Below are positions 7,895 to 17,147 of a DNA stretch of 64,000 nt, piece by piece. A program made the translations under genes and the position numbers. Positions within the stretch are counted from its first letter, which is position 1. Each line of letters starts with the position of its first letter. The notes under the pieces are model-generated. The model searched no databases. It was not told the DNA's origin and saw nothing but the letters and a program-made list of their open reading frames with translations. This stretch comes from Dokdonella_A sp046347015 (GTDB lineage Bacteria > Pseudomonadota > Gammaproteobacteria > Xanthomonadales > Rhodanobacteraceae), in the NCBI GenBank assembly GCA_046347015.1, contig JAXMHA010000015.1, forward strand, positions 1 to 64,000, read 5' to 3'.

Positions 7895-8524
7895 TCAGGG
7901 GTGCAGCGCCTTCTCTTCCGGGGTCAGGCTGCGTGCGAAGCCCTGACTGCGGAATATCCGGTCACCGTAATCGATCACTGCGCGCGCTTCACGCGGCAGT
8001 TCGACGCCCAGCGAGCCGAGCCTCCAGACGAGCGGTGCGAGTGCGCAATCCGCGAGACTCATTTCTGGGCTCAGGAAAAACTTCGATGCCTTGAACGCCG
8101 AAACGTTGCGGAGCAGCTCGTCGCGCAGGTTGCGACGGGCAGTGTCCGCGGTGCGTCCACCGGCCTCGATCTGCTCGACGAGTGTCAGCCAATCGTTTTC
8201 GATACGGACGATCGCGAGTCGCAAGCGTGCACGCGACAACGGATCGACCGGCATCAACGGTGGGTGCGGATAGCGCTCGTCGAGGTATTCGCAGATGACA
8301 TTCGTGTCGTACAGGACCAAGTCGCGATCGACCAAGGTCGGCACGGAGTTGTACGGATTGAGGTCGAGCAGGTCCTCGGGGGGATTGTCGAGGTCGACCG
8401 GAACAAGGTCGTAGCCGACTCCCTTGGCGGCGAGCACCAGCCGCACGCGATGGCAATGCAGGCAGTTGCGGGCCGAATACAACGTGAGAACCGCACGAAA
8501 CCGCTGCTGCGTCGGAGTCGTCAT
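7895..8524 (-). CDS. sspA: Stringent starvation protein A (GST-fold, RNA polymerase-associated)
   Basis: A 209-residue GST-fold protein with an N-terminal thioredoxin-like half (LTLYSARNCLHCHRVRLVLAAKG, NPYNSVPTLVDRDLVLYDTNVICEYLDERYPHPPL) and an all-helical C-terminal half. The pattern PxxPVDPLSRARLR plus adjacency to sspB identifies SspA, which binds RNA polymerase during starvation. The start MTTPTQQ at 8524 is preceded by a G-rich Shine-Dalgarno (GCAGGGGAA); upstream in-frame codons are compositionally unlike protein. It continues the petABC-sspAB order typical of many gammaproteobacteria. About 250 bp of non-coding DNA separate it from petC. Confidence 0.93.
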   Translation of the reverse strand: MTTPTQQRFRAVLTLYSARNCLHCHRVRLVLAAKGVGYDLVPVDLDNPPEDLLDLNPYNSVPTLVDRDLVLYDTNVICEYLDERYPHPPLMPVDPLSRARLRLAIVRIENDWLTLVEQIEAGGRTADTARRNLRDELLRNVSAFKASKFFLSPEMSLADCALAPLVWRLGSLGVELPREARAVIDYGDRIFRSQGFARSLTPEEKALHP

Positions 8525-8773
8525 GGTGGATTCCCCTGCCCCCGCCGGGTGAAGCGCCGGTCCGCGTGCGCTCGTCGATTCCTGCTGCATCATCATATCC
8601 GGCGCTGTTGGATATGGGCGAATTCGGTTCCGTGGCGCACCGGGTTCCGGCTCGCCCGCCGGTCCATTCACGCCCGGTCGCCCCGGCGGAACCCGCCCGG
8701 CTTCTCGTTCCCGGCTGCCTGCCGGGCCCCTTTCGGCATCACGCGCACCGGCACCAAGCCGATCCACGCGATC

Positions 8774-9529
8774 TCAATGCACGTCCTTCCAGTATTCGTG
8801 CTTCAGGAGCAGCGCGAGGAAACTGAACAGGACGAGGAACAGGATCACCCAAACTCCGATCGACTGGCGCTTCAGTGCAGCCGGTTCGCCCGCGTACTGC
8901 AGGAAAGCGGAGATGTCATGCGCGACCTTGTCGTAGGCAGCCGGGGTCAGGCGGCCGGGCTCGGCAATCTCGAGCTTTGGTGTACCGTCATCGCCTTGTC
9001 CGGCAGCCTTGTTGACCTGCAGGCCTTGCAGCTCCCAGAGCGGATTCGGCATCGACACGTCCGGGAACACGGTGTTGTTCCAACCCAGCGGCCGCGACGG
9101 GTCGAGATAGAAAGAGCGCAGGTAGTTGTAGATCCAGTCGGTCCCACGCACCCGGGCCTCGAGCGAAAGGTCCGGCGGTGCCTTGCCGAACCATTTTTGC
9201 GCGTCGGCCTCGGGCATGTGGCTGATCGCCAGATCCCCGATCTTGGCGCCATCCAGGATCAGGTTCGATTCGACCTCCTTGTCGGTCAGTCCGAGGTCGC
9301 TGCCGATGCGCGAATACCGGAGGTACTGCAGCGAATGGCACCCGGAGCAATAGTTGAAGAACAGCTTGGCGCCCCGCTGGACGGATGCGATGTCGTCCGC
9401 CCGCGCGTTCGACAGCGCCATCGGTTCCGCGGCAATCGCGGAACCGATCGCAAGGAGGCCGACCACGGCCAAGGCGGCCAAACCCCTGATCCGGTGCGGT
9501 GCCGGCACCCGGTTCATTCGCTTAGTCAT
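8774..9529 (-). CDS. petC: Ubiquinol-cytochrome c reductase, cytochrome c1 subunit
   Basis: A 251-residue cytochrome c1. A cleavable or anchoring N-terminal hydrophobic segment (about 15-33) precedes the haem c motif CSGCH (about 60-64) in FFNYCSGCHSLQYLRYSR. Other family marks are PDLSLEARVRGTDWIYNYLRSFY, the haem-ligand region NTVFPDVSMPNPLWELQG and a single C-terminal membrane helix (VWVILFLVLFSFLALLLKHEYW) that fixes it in the inner membrane. Haem c1 passes electrons from the Rieske protein to soluble cytochrome c. It overlaps the petB end by 8 bp, showing tight coupling. Confidence 0.96.
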   Translation of the reverse strand: MTKRMNRVPAPHRIRGLAALAVVGLLAIGSAIAAEPMALSNARADDIASVQRGAKLFFNYCSGCHSLQYLRYSRIGSDLGLTDKEVESNLILDGAKIGDLAISHMPEADAQKWFGKAPPDLSLEARVRGTDWIYNYLRSFYLDPSRPLGWNNTVFPDVSMPNPLWELQGLQVNKAAGQGDDGTPKLEIAEPGRLTPAAYDKVAHDISAFLQYAGEPAALKRQSIGVWVILFLVLFSFLALLLKHEYWKDVH

Positions 9530-10826
9530 GGGTGGTCACCCGCTGCGGAACCGGCTTCGTTCGTTCGAGGCCGAAATAGGTGTATGCCCACAACGCGATG
9601 AACGACAACAGGTAAATCGCCAGCCAGAACCGGCCGAACGCATTCTCGATCGTCGTGACGTCGGCCGTCGGCCCGAACCATTCCGGTATGACCTCCGTCG
9701 TGACGCCGGCGCCGACCGCGCCAAGCATGATGAACGAGATTGCAAACAGCGCCAGCCCGGCCTTGTAGGAAAATCCGCGATAGCGGATCGATTTCACGAC
9801 GCCACGATCGAGCCACGGCACCAGGAACAACGCGAAGATGCCGGCGAACATGATGAGGACCCCGGGCAACTTGGCCGGGATCATCCGCAGCATCGCGTAG
9901 AACGGCGTGAAGTACCACACCGGCTTGATGTGCTCCGGCGTCACCAGGTTGTTGGCCGGGATGAAGTTGTCCGGTTCGAGGAACCAGCCACCCAAGGTCG
10001 GCTGGTAGAAGATGATGAACGCACAGAGGACGAGGAATACTCCGACGCCGAAAAGATCCTTGACCGTGTAATACGGGTGGAACGGGATCCCGTCTGCCGG
10101 CTTGTCGGCCCCGAACCGGCTGCCCTTCGGGCCCTGCTTGATCTCGACGCCATCCGGATTGTTGGAACCGACTTCGTGCAGCGCGGCGAGGTGCAGCACG
10201 ACCAGCAGCAGCAGCACCAGCGGGAGCGCGACGACGTGCAGGGCGAAAAACCGGTTCAGCGTCGCGTCCGCGGGCAGGAAGTCGCCCATGATCCAGGTGA
10301 CCAGCGTATCGCCGATCCACGGGATTGCACCGAACAGCGAGATGATCACCTTGGCGCCCCAGAACGACATGTTGCCCCACGGCAGCACGTAGCCCATGAA
10401 CGCTTCGGCCATCAGCACGAGGAAAATCAGCATGCCGATGATCCACAACAGTTCGCGCGGCTTCTTGTAGGACCCGTACATCAGCCCCCGGAACATGTGC
10501 AGGTAGACGACGACGAAGAACATCGACGCGCCGACCTCGTGCATGTAGCGGATCAGCCAGCCCCACTCGACGTCCCGCATGATGTATTCGACCGAGGCGA
10601 ACGCCCCGGCGGCACTGGGGTTGTAGAACATCGTCAGGAAAATCCCGGTGACGATCTGGTTCACCAGCACCAGCAGCGCCAGCGAGCCGAAGTAATACAT
10701 CACGTTGAAGTTCTTCGGCGCGTAGTAGTTGGACGTATGCCCGGCCATGAACGTCAGGATCGGGAGACGGTCCTCGATCCACGCGAGCAGCCGGTTCCGC
10801 GGATGGATGCGCTCGGTCGTCGCCAT
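9522..10826 (-). CDS. petB: Ubiquinol-cytochrome c reductase, cytochrome b subunit
   Basis: A 434-residue polytopic cytochrome b with the usual eight membrane helices. Seen are the haem-binding His region (RYMHEVGASMFFVVVYLHMFRGL), the MxYVLPWGxMSFWGAxVI motif of helix C, the second His pair (FFALHVVALPLVLLLLVVLHLAALHEVGSNNPDG) and the Qo-site PEWYF-like motif as PVWYFTPFYAMLR. The ATG shares its A with the stop of petA (TGATG), so translation is coupled. It forms the quinone-oxidising core of complex III with PetA and PetC. Confidence 0.97.
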   Translation of the reverse strand: MATTERIHPRNRLLAWIEDRLPILTFMAGHTSNYYAPKNFNVMYYFGSLALLVLVNQIVTGIFLTMFYNPSAAGAFASVEYIMRDVEWGWLIRYMHEVGASMFFVVVYLHMFRGLMYGSYKKPRELLWIIGMLIFLVLMAEAFMGYVLPWGNMSFWGAKVIISLFGAIPWIGDTLVTWIMGDFLPADATLNRFFALHVVALPLVLLLLVVLHLAALHEVGSNNPDGVEIKQGPKGSRFGADKPADGIPFHPYYTVKDLFGVGVFLVLCAFIIFYQPTLGGWFLEPDNFIPANNLVTPEHIKPVWYFTPFYAMLRMIPAKLPGVLIMFAGIFALFLVPWLDRGVVKSIRYRGFSYKAGLALFAISFIMLGAVGAGVTTEVIPEWFGPTADVTTIENAFGRFWLAIYLLSFIALWAYTYFGLERTKPVPQRVTTHD

Positions 10827-11431
10827 CACGCTTTCCCCTTGCCCGGGTCGACCCCGATCTGCACGTGGGTGTCGTCGATGAAATGGTAGGGCGGCACGAC
10901 CAGGTTCGCCGGCGCCGGCACGCCGTCGAAGACGCGGCCGGCGATGTCATAGCGCGACTTGTGGCAGGGGCAGTAGAACCCGCCTTGCCAGTGCGGGTCG
11001 AACGGTTCCGGCTTCAACTCACCGTAGTAGTCCGGCACGCAACCGAGGTGGGTGCAGATTCCGATCACGACCAGCCACTCCGGCTTGATCGAGCGGTACT
11101 CGTTTTTCGCGTACTCCGGCTGCTGGTCGGTGTTGTCGCTTTTCGGGTCCTTGAGGCGGCCATCTTCGGATGGCAATGCGGCAAGCTGGGCCTTGGTGCG
11201 GTTGACGACGAATATCGGCAGCTTGCGCCAGGCAAACGTGACCTTCTGGCCGGCTTCGACTTTCGCGATGTCGATCGTGACCGGTGCGCCAGCAGCCAGT
11301 GCCCGCGCGCTCGGCTCCCACGACTTGATGAACGGGATGGCCGCCGCCACGATTCCAGCCGCACCGACGACCGACGTGGTCGCCGTCAGGAAGCGTCGCC
11401 TGCCGAGGTCCACTACCGCTTCGTTCGCCAT
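10826..11431 (-). CDS. petA: Ubiquinol-cytochrome c reductase, Rieske iron-sulfur subunit
   Basis: A 201-residue Rieske protein. The N-terminus has a twin-arginine-like DLGRRRFL followed by a membrane segment (TTSVVGAAGIVAAAIPFI), as usual for Tat-inserted Rieske proteins. The [2Fe-2S] ligands sit in CTHLGC and CPCHKS. The start MANEAV at 11431 is preferred because GGAG lies about 10 nt upstream, whereas further upstream codons do not resemble the family. It is the first gene of petA-petB-petC; the complex moves electrons from ubiquinol to cytochrome c and pumps protons. Confidence 0.96.
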   Translation of the reverse strand: MANEAVVDLGRRRFLTATTSVVGAAGIVAAAIPFIKSWEPSARALAAGAPVTIDIAKVEAGQKVTFAWRKLPIFVVNRTKAQLAALPSEDGRLKDPKSDNTDQQPEYAKNEYRSIKPEWLVVIGICTHLGCVPDYYGELKPEPFDPHWQGGFYCPCHKSRYDIAGRVFDGVPAPANLVVPPYHFIDDTHVQIGVDPGKGKA

Positions 11432-11544
11432 CCGGAGCTCCATCGCGTTTGTGCGCAAGGACCCTCGTTGCCGGGCAAGCCACTGGCAGCCGGGCAATCG
11501 GGCACAAACCACGCCCCAAGACGCGCCCGCTGGGCGGCGTCGCA

Positions 11545-11605
11545 GGACGGGTACCTTGCAAAAATCGTGTTAGTTTAACGAACGTGTTGCTGCCGTACAA
11601 TCAAT
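11545..11605. promoter_or_regulatory. AT-rich divergent promoter region between petABC and the DegS-like gene
   Basis: This short stretch is clearly AT-richer than its surroundings. On the plus strand TACAAT (11596-11601) lies about 45 nt before the protease ATG. On the minus strand TTGTAC, a 17-nt spacer and TAAACT can be read toward petA. Both matches to sigma-70 consensus are partial, so the exact elements are tentative. Confidence 0.35.
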
Positions 11606-11645
11606 CTTGGCGCGCACATCCGGCGCTTCGGTGCCCGGATCGCAC

Positions 11646-12857
11646 ATGAGTGCACGAGTCCGCCGGCTGCTTGGATTCCTCGCACGCTGGGTCGTTGTCG
11701 GCCTGGCGGCCGCGTTCCTGCTGACCTTGTTCGCACCGGATCTCGTCGACCGGATGCGCAGCGCGCTGCCGGGCGCGGCATCCGAAACCCGCCTCGGCCC
11801 GGTATCGGAAGGCGATGCCGGCGGAGGAACGTCCCCGGGCGTGGTGTCCTTCGCCGACGCCGTCCGCATCGCGGCGCCATCGGTCGTCAACATCTACGCC
11901 AACAAGATCACGACGGTAAGACCCATCTATGCAATCCCGGATTTGACCCAGCGCCTGCTGGGCGCGATCGCGGTCGGCCCGCCGATCCAGCGCCGCGACC
12001 AGAACCTGGGTTCCGGCGTCATCTTCAGCCCGGACGGCTACGTGCTGACGAACAACCACGTGATCAGTGGCGCCGACGACATCCAGGTGTTGCTCGACGA
12101 TGGTCGCGTGGCCGAGGCCCACGTCAAGGGCACGGATCCCTGGACGGATCTCGCCGTGCTGAAGATCAACCTCGACCATTTGCCGACGACCGCGGTCGCA
12201 GACACCAACGCGGTCAACGTCGGCGACGTCGTGCTGGCCATCGGCAACCCGTTCGGGATCGGCAAGACCGTGACGATGGGCATCGTCAGCGCGATCGGCC
12301 GGCAGCTCAACATGTCGGCCTACGAGGATTTCATCCAGACCGACGCCGCGATCAATGCCGGCAACTCCGGCGGTGCGCTGGTCAACTCGCTGGGCCAACT
12401 CATCGGCATCAACACCTACATTTATCCGCGCAACACCGGTGACGGTGCGCGTGGCAACGCCACGCCGAGTGCCGAAGGCATCGGGTTCGCCATCCCGGTC
12501 GCGACGGCCAAGGCCGTGATGGACCAGATCATCGAGCACGGCTTCGTCGTCCGTGGCTGGATCGGCGCCGAGTACACCGACATCCCGCCGGCCAATGGCA
12601 CGCGGACGCGTCCCGCGGGCGTGCTCGTTCGCCAGATCGTCCTCGACAGTCCCGCGGCGAAGGCGGGCCTGCGTCCCGGAGACGAGCTGCTGAAACTCGA
12701 CGGCAAACCGATCTCCGGGCAGGCCGACCTCCGCAATCGCGAGGCTGCGTTCCAGCCGGGGACGGAGGTGCGGCTCGACGGCCTGCGCGACGGCGCCCCG
12801 TTCGAAGTCAAGCTGACGCTGGCCCAGCGACCGGCACCGAGCGCGACCGGGGCCTAG
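11646..12857 (+). CDS. DegS/AlgW-like periplasmic serine protease with one PDZ domain
   Basis: A 403-residue HtrA-family protease. One N-terminal membrane anchor (about residues 15-30) is followed by a trypsin-like domain with the catalytic triad H138 (TNNHVI), D168 (TDLAVL) and S241 (GNSGGAL), and a single PDZ domain (about 295-390). Length, anchor and one PDZ domain fit DegS/AlgW rather than DegP/DegQ, which are larger or have two PDZ domains. DegS-type proteases start the sigma-E envelope stress cascade by cleaving RseA; no rseA or rpoE is in this window, so that role is inferred. The ATG at 11646 gives the expected short cytosolic leader. Confidence 0.88.
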   Translation: MSARVRRLLGFLARWVVVGLAAAFLLTLFAPDLVDRMRSALPGAASETRLGPVSEGDAGGGTSPGVVSFADAVRIAAPSVVNIYANKITTVRPIYAIPDLTQRLLGAIAVGPPIQRRDQNLGSGVIFSPDGYVLTNNHVISGADDIQVLLDDGRVAEAHVKGTDPWTDLAVLKINLDHLPTTAVADTNAVNVGDVVLAIGNPFGIGKTVTMGIVSAIGRQLNMSAYEDFIQTDAAINAGNSGGALVNSLGQLIGINTYIYPRNTGDGARGNATPSAEGIGFAIPVATAKAVMDQIIEHGFVVRGWIGAEYTDIPPANGTRTRPAGVLVRQIVLDSPAAKAGLRPGDELLKLDGKPISGQADLRNREAAFQPGTEVRLDGLRDGAPFEVKLTLAQRPAPSATGA

Positions 12858-12877
12858 CGCCACGCGGACCTCGGCGT

Positions 12878-13825
12878 CTACAACGCCCTGCGGTAACGAT
12901 CGAGCAGCGTCGCGACCCGCTTCACGTACAGGCGCGTCTCGTCGTATGGCGGCACCCCGCCATACTTGCGCACGGCCGCGTCACCCGCGTTGTAGGCGGC
13001 GGTCGCGAGTGCGACATCGCCGTTGAACTCCTTCAGCAACTGCGCGAGGTAGCGGGCGCCACCCGAGATGTTCTGGCCGGGATCGAACGGATTCCCGACA
13101 CCGAGGTCGCCTGCGGTCCCCGGCATCAGTTGCATCAGTCCCTGGGCACCCTTGATCGAGACGGCGAGCGGGTTGTAGGCCGACTCGGCATGGATCACGG
13201 CCCGCAGCAGCGCCGCATCGACACCATAAGTCGACGCGGCGCTTCGGATCTGGTCGCGATAGGCATCGAGATTGAGTGGCGTGGATGCCCAGTCGATCTT
13301 CGAATGAAGGTCGCACGCAAAACACGTGGCGATGTACGTGAACAGGACCGCGAACGACCCGCCGCTCGGCTTGACGTTGGTGTACTCGACCGTACCGCCC
13401 GTGTGGTCGACGCGGTAGACCGCGCCACGCAGAACCTTGGCCGCCGTCGCGAGGCGCTTCCCCTTCTTGTCCGGCTGTGGAGCGGGCGCCTTTCCGGACG
13501 GCGCAACCGATGGGGCCGAGCTTGCCGCGCCCGACCGGACATCGCCGAAGCCGGCCACCGGCGGTTCGCCTCCCGAGCTGTCGCGATAGTTCCAGCCCGA
13601 TTCGCCCGCCGGGCTGCCGGGCGCCGGCCCGACCGGATTCGCATCAGGATAGGCCGACAGCGCGCTGCAGTTGGTAAAGGTGCCGGGGCGGTTCGTGTAT
13701 GCCGTCGACCCATGCGGTCCCTTGCACTTGTAGAGGACTCCCGCGTGCGCAGCCTGCCCGGCCAGCCCCAAGCCGGCCAGCACGAGCAGCCGCAGCCCCC
13801 ACTTGAGCCTTCGATCGCGTGCCAT
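12878..13825 (-). CDS. Periplasmic lytic transglycosylase (SLT domain) with DUF4124-like N-terminus
   Basis: A 315-residue exported protein. The signal peptide (LRLLVLAGLGLAGQAAHA) is followed by a DUF4124-like module (GVLYKCKGPHGSTAYTNRPGTF), a Pro/Ser/Ala-rich linker and a C-terminal SLT domain with the catalytic glutamate in RAVIHAESAYNPLAVS and the motifs GAQGLMQLMPGTAGDLG and VALATAAYNAGDAAV. It should cleave peptidoglycan glycan strands to 1,6-anhydro products. The ATG at 13825 is chosen because it places the basic n-region correctly; another in-frame ATG lies three codons upstream at 13834. It converges with the DegS-like gene. Confidence 0.85.
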   Translation of the reverse strand: MARDRRLKWGLRLLVLAGLGLAGQAAHAGVLYKCKGPHGSTAYTNRPGTFTNCSALSAYPDANPVGPAPGSPAGESGWNYRDSSGGEPPVAGFGDVRSGAASSAPSVAPSGKAPAPQPDKKGKRLATAAKVLRGAVYRVDHTGGTVEYTNVKPSGGSFAVLFTYIATCFACDLHSKIDWASTPLNLDAYRDQIRSAASTYGVDAALLRAVIHAESAYNPLAVSIKGAQGLMQLMPGTAGDLGVGNPFDPGQNISGGARYLAQLLKEFNGDVALATAAYNAGDAAVRKYGGVPPYDETRLYVKRVATLLDRYRRAL

Positions 13826-13991
13826 GACGGACATTGAACCCGCGTCGGGCGGCAAGTTTCCGTCTTGTCGGTCACGTTGCCAAGCCATCGAGGCCCCCAC
13901 GGCCTGCGGGACGGCCACTCCCGGATGCGCCTGGAGCCCGGGACCAAAACCCTCACGACCAACGTGCGGGGAGCCCGTACTCCACGGCTCG

Positions 13992-14636
13992 TCACCCCAC
14001 CGCCGGATATAGCACGTCGCCGAACTCCAGATCCGGTCGGTCCAGCATCAGCGCCAGGATCACCGGGATGATCGCACCGAGGATCCGCACCCCGTCCTTG
14101 ACCTGGGCGCGATTCAACTTGCCGTTCCACGTCGCGCCGCCATGGATCAACTGGTTGCGCAACACGTACAGACGGTCGAACACGATCGACAGCACCGTCG
14201 CGGTGTTGCCGTGCATGACGGCTTTCAACGCCGCCTTGCGGCTGTCCCTGAACACGCGTTCCCAGTGTTTGCTCGAGTCGTGACCACGCAACGCCGTCCA
14301 GAACGGTTCGAACACGAACTCGTTCTCGATCAGCGTCCGCACCGGCCCGCTGTACTGGCTGAAGACCAGGTCGTGCAACACCTTGGGCGTGTCAACCGCG
14401 ATGAGCATTGCCAGGAACTCGCCGAACCGCTTGCGCTCGGTTTCGTCCTGCCCGAACTCGCGGGCATAGGCCGCGTTGAACGCGATCCACAGGAAAATGA
14501 ACGCCGCATCGGGATCCTTGTCCTCGCGCTCCGCGCGCCCGAGCCAACTCAACGCCCGGTGCAAGCGCACGCGCGTCGCATCCGGATAGCGTTCCGCGTC
14601 ACGCTTGAGGCGCTGTTTCAACGCGGTGGTCGTCAT
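13992..14636 (-). CDS. HEPN-type domain protein of unknown role
   Basis: A 214-residue soluble, largely helical protein. Its most telling segment is R160-N-Q-L-I-H165 followed by GGATWNGKLNRAQVKDG, the RxxxxH pattern of HEPN-fold ribonucleases and related C-terminal helices. The N-terminal half has an aromatic helix (AAFIFLWIAFNAAYAREFG) typical of this type. HEPN proteins act in toxin-antitoxin pairs, RNA decay or phage defence, but no MNT-type nucleotidyltransferase or other antitoxin-like gene flanks it here. It stands alone between the transglycosylase and divergent miaB. The function remains open. Confidence 0.65.
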   Translation of the reverse strand: MTTTALKQRLKRDAERYPDATRVRLHRALSWLGRAEREDKDPDAAFIFLWIAFNAAYAREFGQDETERKRFGEFLAMLIAVDTPKVLHDLVFSQYSGPVRTLIENEFVFEPFWTALRGHDSSKHWERVFRDSRKAALKAVMHGNTATVLSIVFDRLYVLRNQLIHGGATWNGKLNRAQVKDGVRILGAIIPVILALMLDRPDLEFGDVLYPAVG

Positions 14637-14710
14637 GATTCCGTACCCGTTCCGGCGGCCCTACAGCCTAGCGGATCGATTCCGGCGGCGTCAGCGTCCT
14701 CGAAAACCCC

Positions 14711-14716
14711 TACAAT
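14711..14716 (+). promoter_or_regulatory. Putative -10 element of miaB
   Basis: TACAAT lies 28 nt before the miaB ATG in the interval between the divergent HEPN-type gene and miaB. The -35 region is not clear. Confidence 0.4.
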
Positions 14717-14743
14717 TCCGGTGTTCCGTCCCCTCCTCCGCAT

Positions 14744-16099
14744 ATGTCCGATACGTCCGCTCACGCAGGATCCGCAACCCGCCTGTTCATCCAGACGCAC
14801 GGGTGCCAGATGAATGAGTACGACTCCCGCAGGATGGAGGACGTGCTCGCGGCGGAACGCGGAGTGGTGCGCACCGACGATGCAGCCGATGCCGACGTGA
14901 TCCTGCTCAATACGTGCTCGATCCGCGACAAGGCGCAGGAGAAGGTATTTTCGCAGCTCGGCCGTTGGAAGGCGCTGAAGCAGGCCAATCCGGGCGTACT
15001 GATCGGGGTCGGCGGCTGCGTTGCCTCGCAGGAAGGGGCAGCCATCATCGAACGCGCACCCTTCGTCGACCTCGTGTTCGGGCCGCAAACGCTGCACCGC
15101 CTGCCCGACCTGATCGATGCGCGCCGGGCGACCGGCAAGCCGCAGGTCGACATCTCATTTCCCGAAATCGAGAAGTTCGATCGCCTGCCCGAACCGCGTG
15201 CGGACGGGCCGAGTGCGTTCGTCTCGATCATGGAAGGGTGCAGCAAGTACTGCTCGTTCTGTGTCGTCCCGTACACGCGCGGCGAGGAAATCTCGCGGCC
15301 GTTCGACGACGTGCTCGCCGAGGTTGCGTTGCTGGCCGAACAGGGCGTGAGGGAGGTCAACCTGCTCGGGCAGAACGTCAACGCCTACCGCGGGTCGATG
15401 CATGGCGGCGGTACGGCCGACCTCGCGCTGCTGGTTCGCGCGGTCGCCGAGCTCGACGCCATCGGCCGCATCCGCTTCACGACCTCGCACCCGCTGGATT
15501 TTTCCGATTCCCTTGTCGCGGCGTACCGCGACGTACCGAAGCTCGCGAGCTTCCTGCACCTCCCGGTGCAGTCGGGCTCGGACCGGGTATTGGCGGCGAT
15601 GAAGCGCGGCTACACGACGCTCGAGTACAAGGCGAAGATCCGCAAGCTGCGGGCAGTGCGGCCCGGAATCTCGGTGTCTTCGGACTTCATCGTCGGGTTC
15701 CCGGGGGAAACCGATGCCGATTTCGGGCAGACATTGAAGCTGATTGAAGACGTCGGCTTCGACCAGAGTTTCAGCTTCATTTACTCGCGCCGCCCCGGCA
15801 CGCCGGCCGCCAACCTGGCGGACGCAACGCCCGATGCGGTGAAGCACGAACGCCTGACGCGCCTGCAGGACACGATCAATGCGCACGCGTCGAGGATCGG
15901 TGAAGCCATGGTCGGTTCGGTACAGCGCATCCTCGTGACCGGACGGTCGAAGAAGAACGAGAACGAGCTGACCGGCAAGACCGAGAACATGCGGCAGGTC
16001 AATTTCGCCGGCGCCACGGGCCTGATCGGGCAGTTCGTCGACGTGACGATCACCGCGGCCTTGGCCAACTCGCTGCGCGGACGGGTGGTTCCCGCTTGA
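14744..16099 (+). CDS. miaB: tRNA-2-methylthio-N6-dimethylallyladenosine synthase MiaB
   Basis: A 451-residue radical-SAM methylthiotransferase. The N-terminal UPF0004 domain has the three auxiliary-cluster cysteines (THGCQMN, LNTCSIR, GGCVA). The radical-SAM domain carries CSKYCSFCVVPYTRG, that is Cx3Cx2C, then NLLGQNVNAYRG, SSDFIVGFPGETDADF and a C-terminal TRAM domain. It adds a methylthio group to i6A37 of tRNAs that read UNN codons, using two [4Fe-4S] clusters and SAM. It heads the run miaB-ybeZ-ybeY-corC. Length and motifs are normal. Confidence 0.97.
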   Translation: MSDTSAHAGSATRLFIQTHGCQMNEYDSRRMEDVLAAERGVVRTDDAADADVILLNTCSIRDKAQEKVFSQLGRWKALKQANPGVLIGVGGCVASQEGAAIIERAPFVDLVFGPQTLHRLPDLIDARRATGKPQVDISFPEIEKFDRLPEPRADGPSAFVSIMEGCSKYCSFCVVPYTRGEEISRPFDDVLAEVALLAEQGVREVNLLGQNVNAYRGSMHGGGTADLALLVRAVAELDAIGRIRFTTSHPLDFSDSLVAAYRDVPKLASFLHLPVQSGSDRVLAAMKRGYTTLEYKAKIRKLRAVRPGISVSSDFIVGFPGETDADFGQTLKLIEDVGFDQSFSFIYSRRPGTPAANLADATPDAVKHERLTRLQDTINAHASRIGEAMVGSVQRILVTGRSKKNENELTGKTENMRQVNFAGATGLIGQFVDVTITAALANSLRGRVVPA

Positions 16100-16172
16100 C
16101 CGGGCGCCGGGCCATGGTCCTGACCCGACGATCGCGCCACGAAGAGACGACCCGCAAACTTCGCTGCCGACC

Positions 16173-17147
16173 TTGACCGACGCCGCCACCCACCTCACGT
16201 TCGCGCTCGAGCCCGCCGACGGCAGGCGCCTCACCAATCTCGCCGGCCCGTCCGACGAGCATTTGCGGATGATCGAGCGGCACCTCGGCGTCGAGATCGC
16301 CAACCGGGGGAACCTGTTCAGCCTCGCTGGCACTCCGGAGGCGATGCAGCACGCCGAACGCGTCTTGCGCGCACTGTATGCCGCCACCGGGAACGAAACC
16401 CTGGATGGCGCACAGGTCAACCTGCAGCTAGCCGAGTCCCGCGCGGATCCGCAGGCTTTCCACGCGACCGATGCCGGCGGCATCGCGGTCCAGACCAAGC
16501 GCGGCACCGTGCGTGGCCGCGGCCCGAACCAGCGCCACTATCTCGAAAGCATCGCGTCGCGCGACCTGACGTTCGGCATCGGACCGGCAGGCACGGGCAA
16601 GACTTACCTTGCCGTGGCCATGGCGATCGAGGCCCTGCAGAACAACCGCGTGCAGCGCCTCGTGTTGGTCCGCCCGGCAGTCGAGGCCGGCGAAAAACTG
16701 GGCTTCCTGCCCGGGGACATGAGCCAGAAGGTCGATCCGTACCTGCGCCCGCTGTACGACGCGCTGTATGAAATGCTGGGTCTCGACCGCGTCGCGAAAC
16801 TCATCGAGCGCAACGTCATCGAGATCGCGCCGCTGGCATTCATGCGCGGCCGTTCGCTCAACGAGGCATTCGTCATCCTCGACGAGGCACAGAACTGCAC
16901 CATCGAACAGATGAAGATGTTCCTGACCCGGATCGGCTTCGGCTCGGTCGCGGTCGTTACCGGCGACCTGACGCAAACCGACCTGCCGCGCAACGTCGCG
17001 TCCGGCCTCGCCGACGCGATCGAGGTCCTGAAGGACGTCGAGGGCATCGACATCGTCCACTTCACGGCGCACGACGTCGTTCGCCATCCACTCGTGCAGC
17101 GCATCGTGCGGGCCTACGACGAAGCACGGCGACCCGGGCAATCGTGA
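16173..17147 (+). CDS. ybeZ: PhoH family ATPase (YbeZ-like)
   Basis: A 324-residue PhoH-type protein. An N-terminal KH-like part (about 10-80) precedes the ATPase domain with Walker A GPAGTGKTYLA, the conserved LVRPAVEAGEKLGFLPGD, and Walker B FVILDEAQN. The start codon is TTG at 16173; no ATG is available at the right place. YbeZ is functionally tied to the YbeY RNase in rRNA processing and quality control. Its stop overlaps the ybeY start (GTGA), so the two are translationally coupled. Confidence 0.93.
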   Translation: MTDAATHLTFALEPADGRRLTNLAGPSDEHLRMIERHLGVEIANRGNLFSLAGTPEAMQHAERVLRALYAATGNETLDGAQVNLQLAESRADPQAFHATDAGGIAVQTKRGTVRGRGPNQRHYLESIASRDLTFGIGPAGTGKTYLAVAMAIEALQNNRVQRLVLVRPAVEAGEKLGFLPGDMSQKVDPYLRPLYDALYEMLGLDRVAKLIERNVIEIAPLAFMRGRSLNEAFVILDEAQNCTIEQMKMFLTRIGFGSVAVVTGDLTQTDLPRNVASGLADAIEVLKDVEGIDIVHFTAHDVVRHPLVQRIVRAYDEARRPGQS

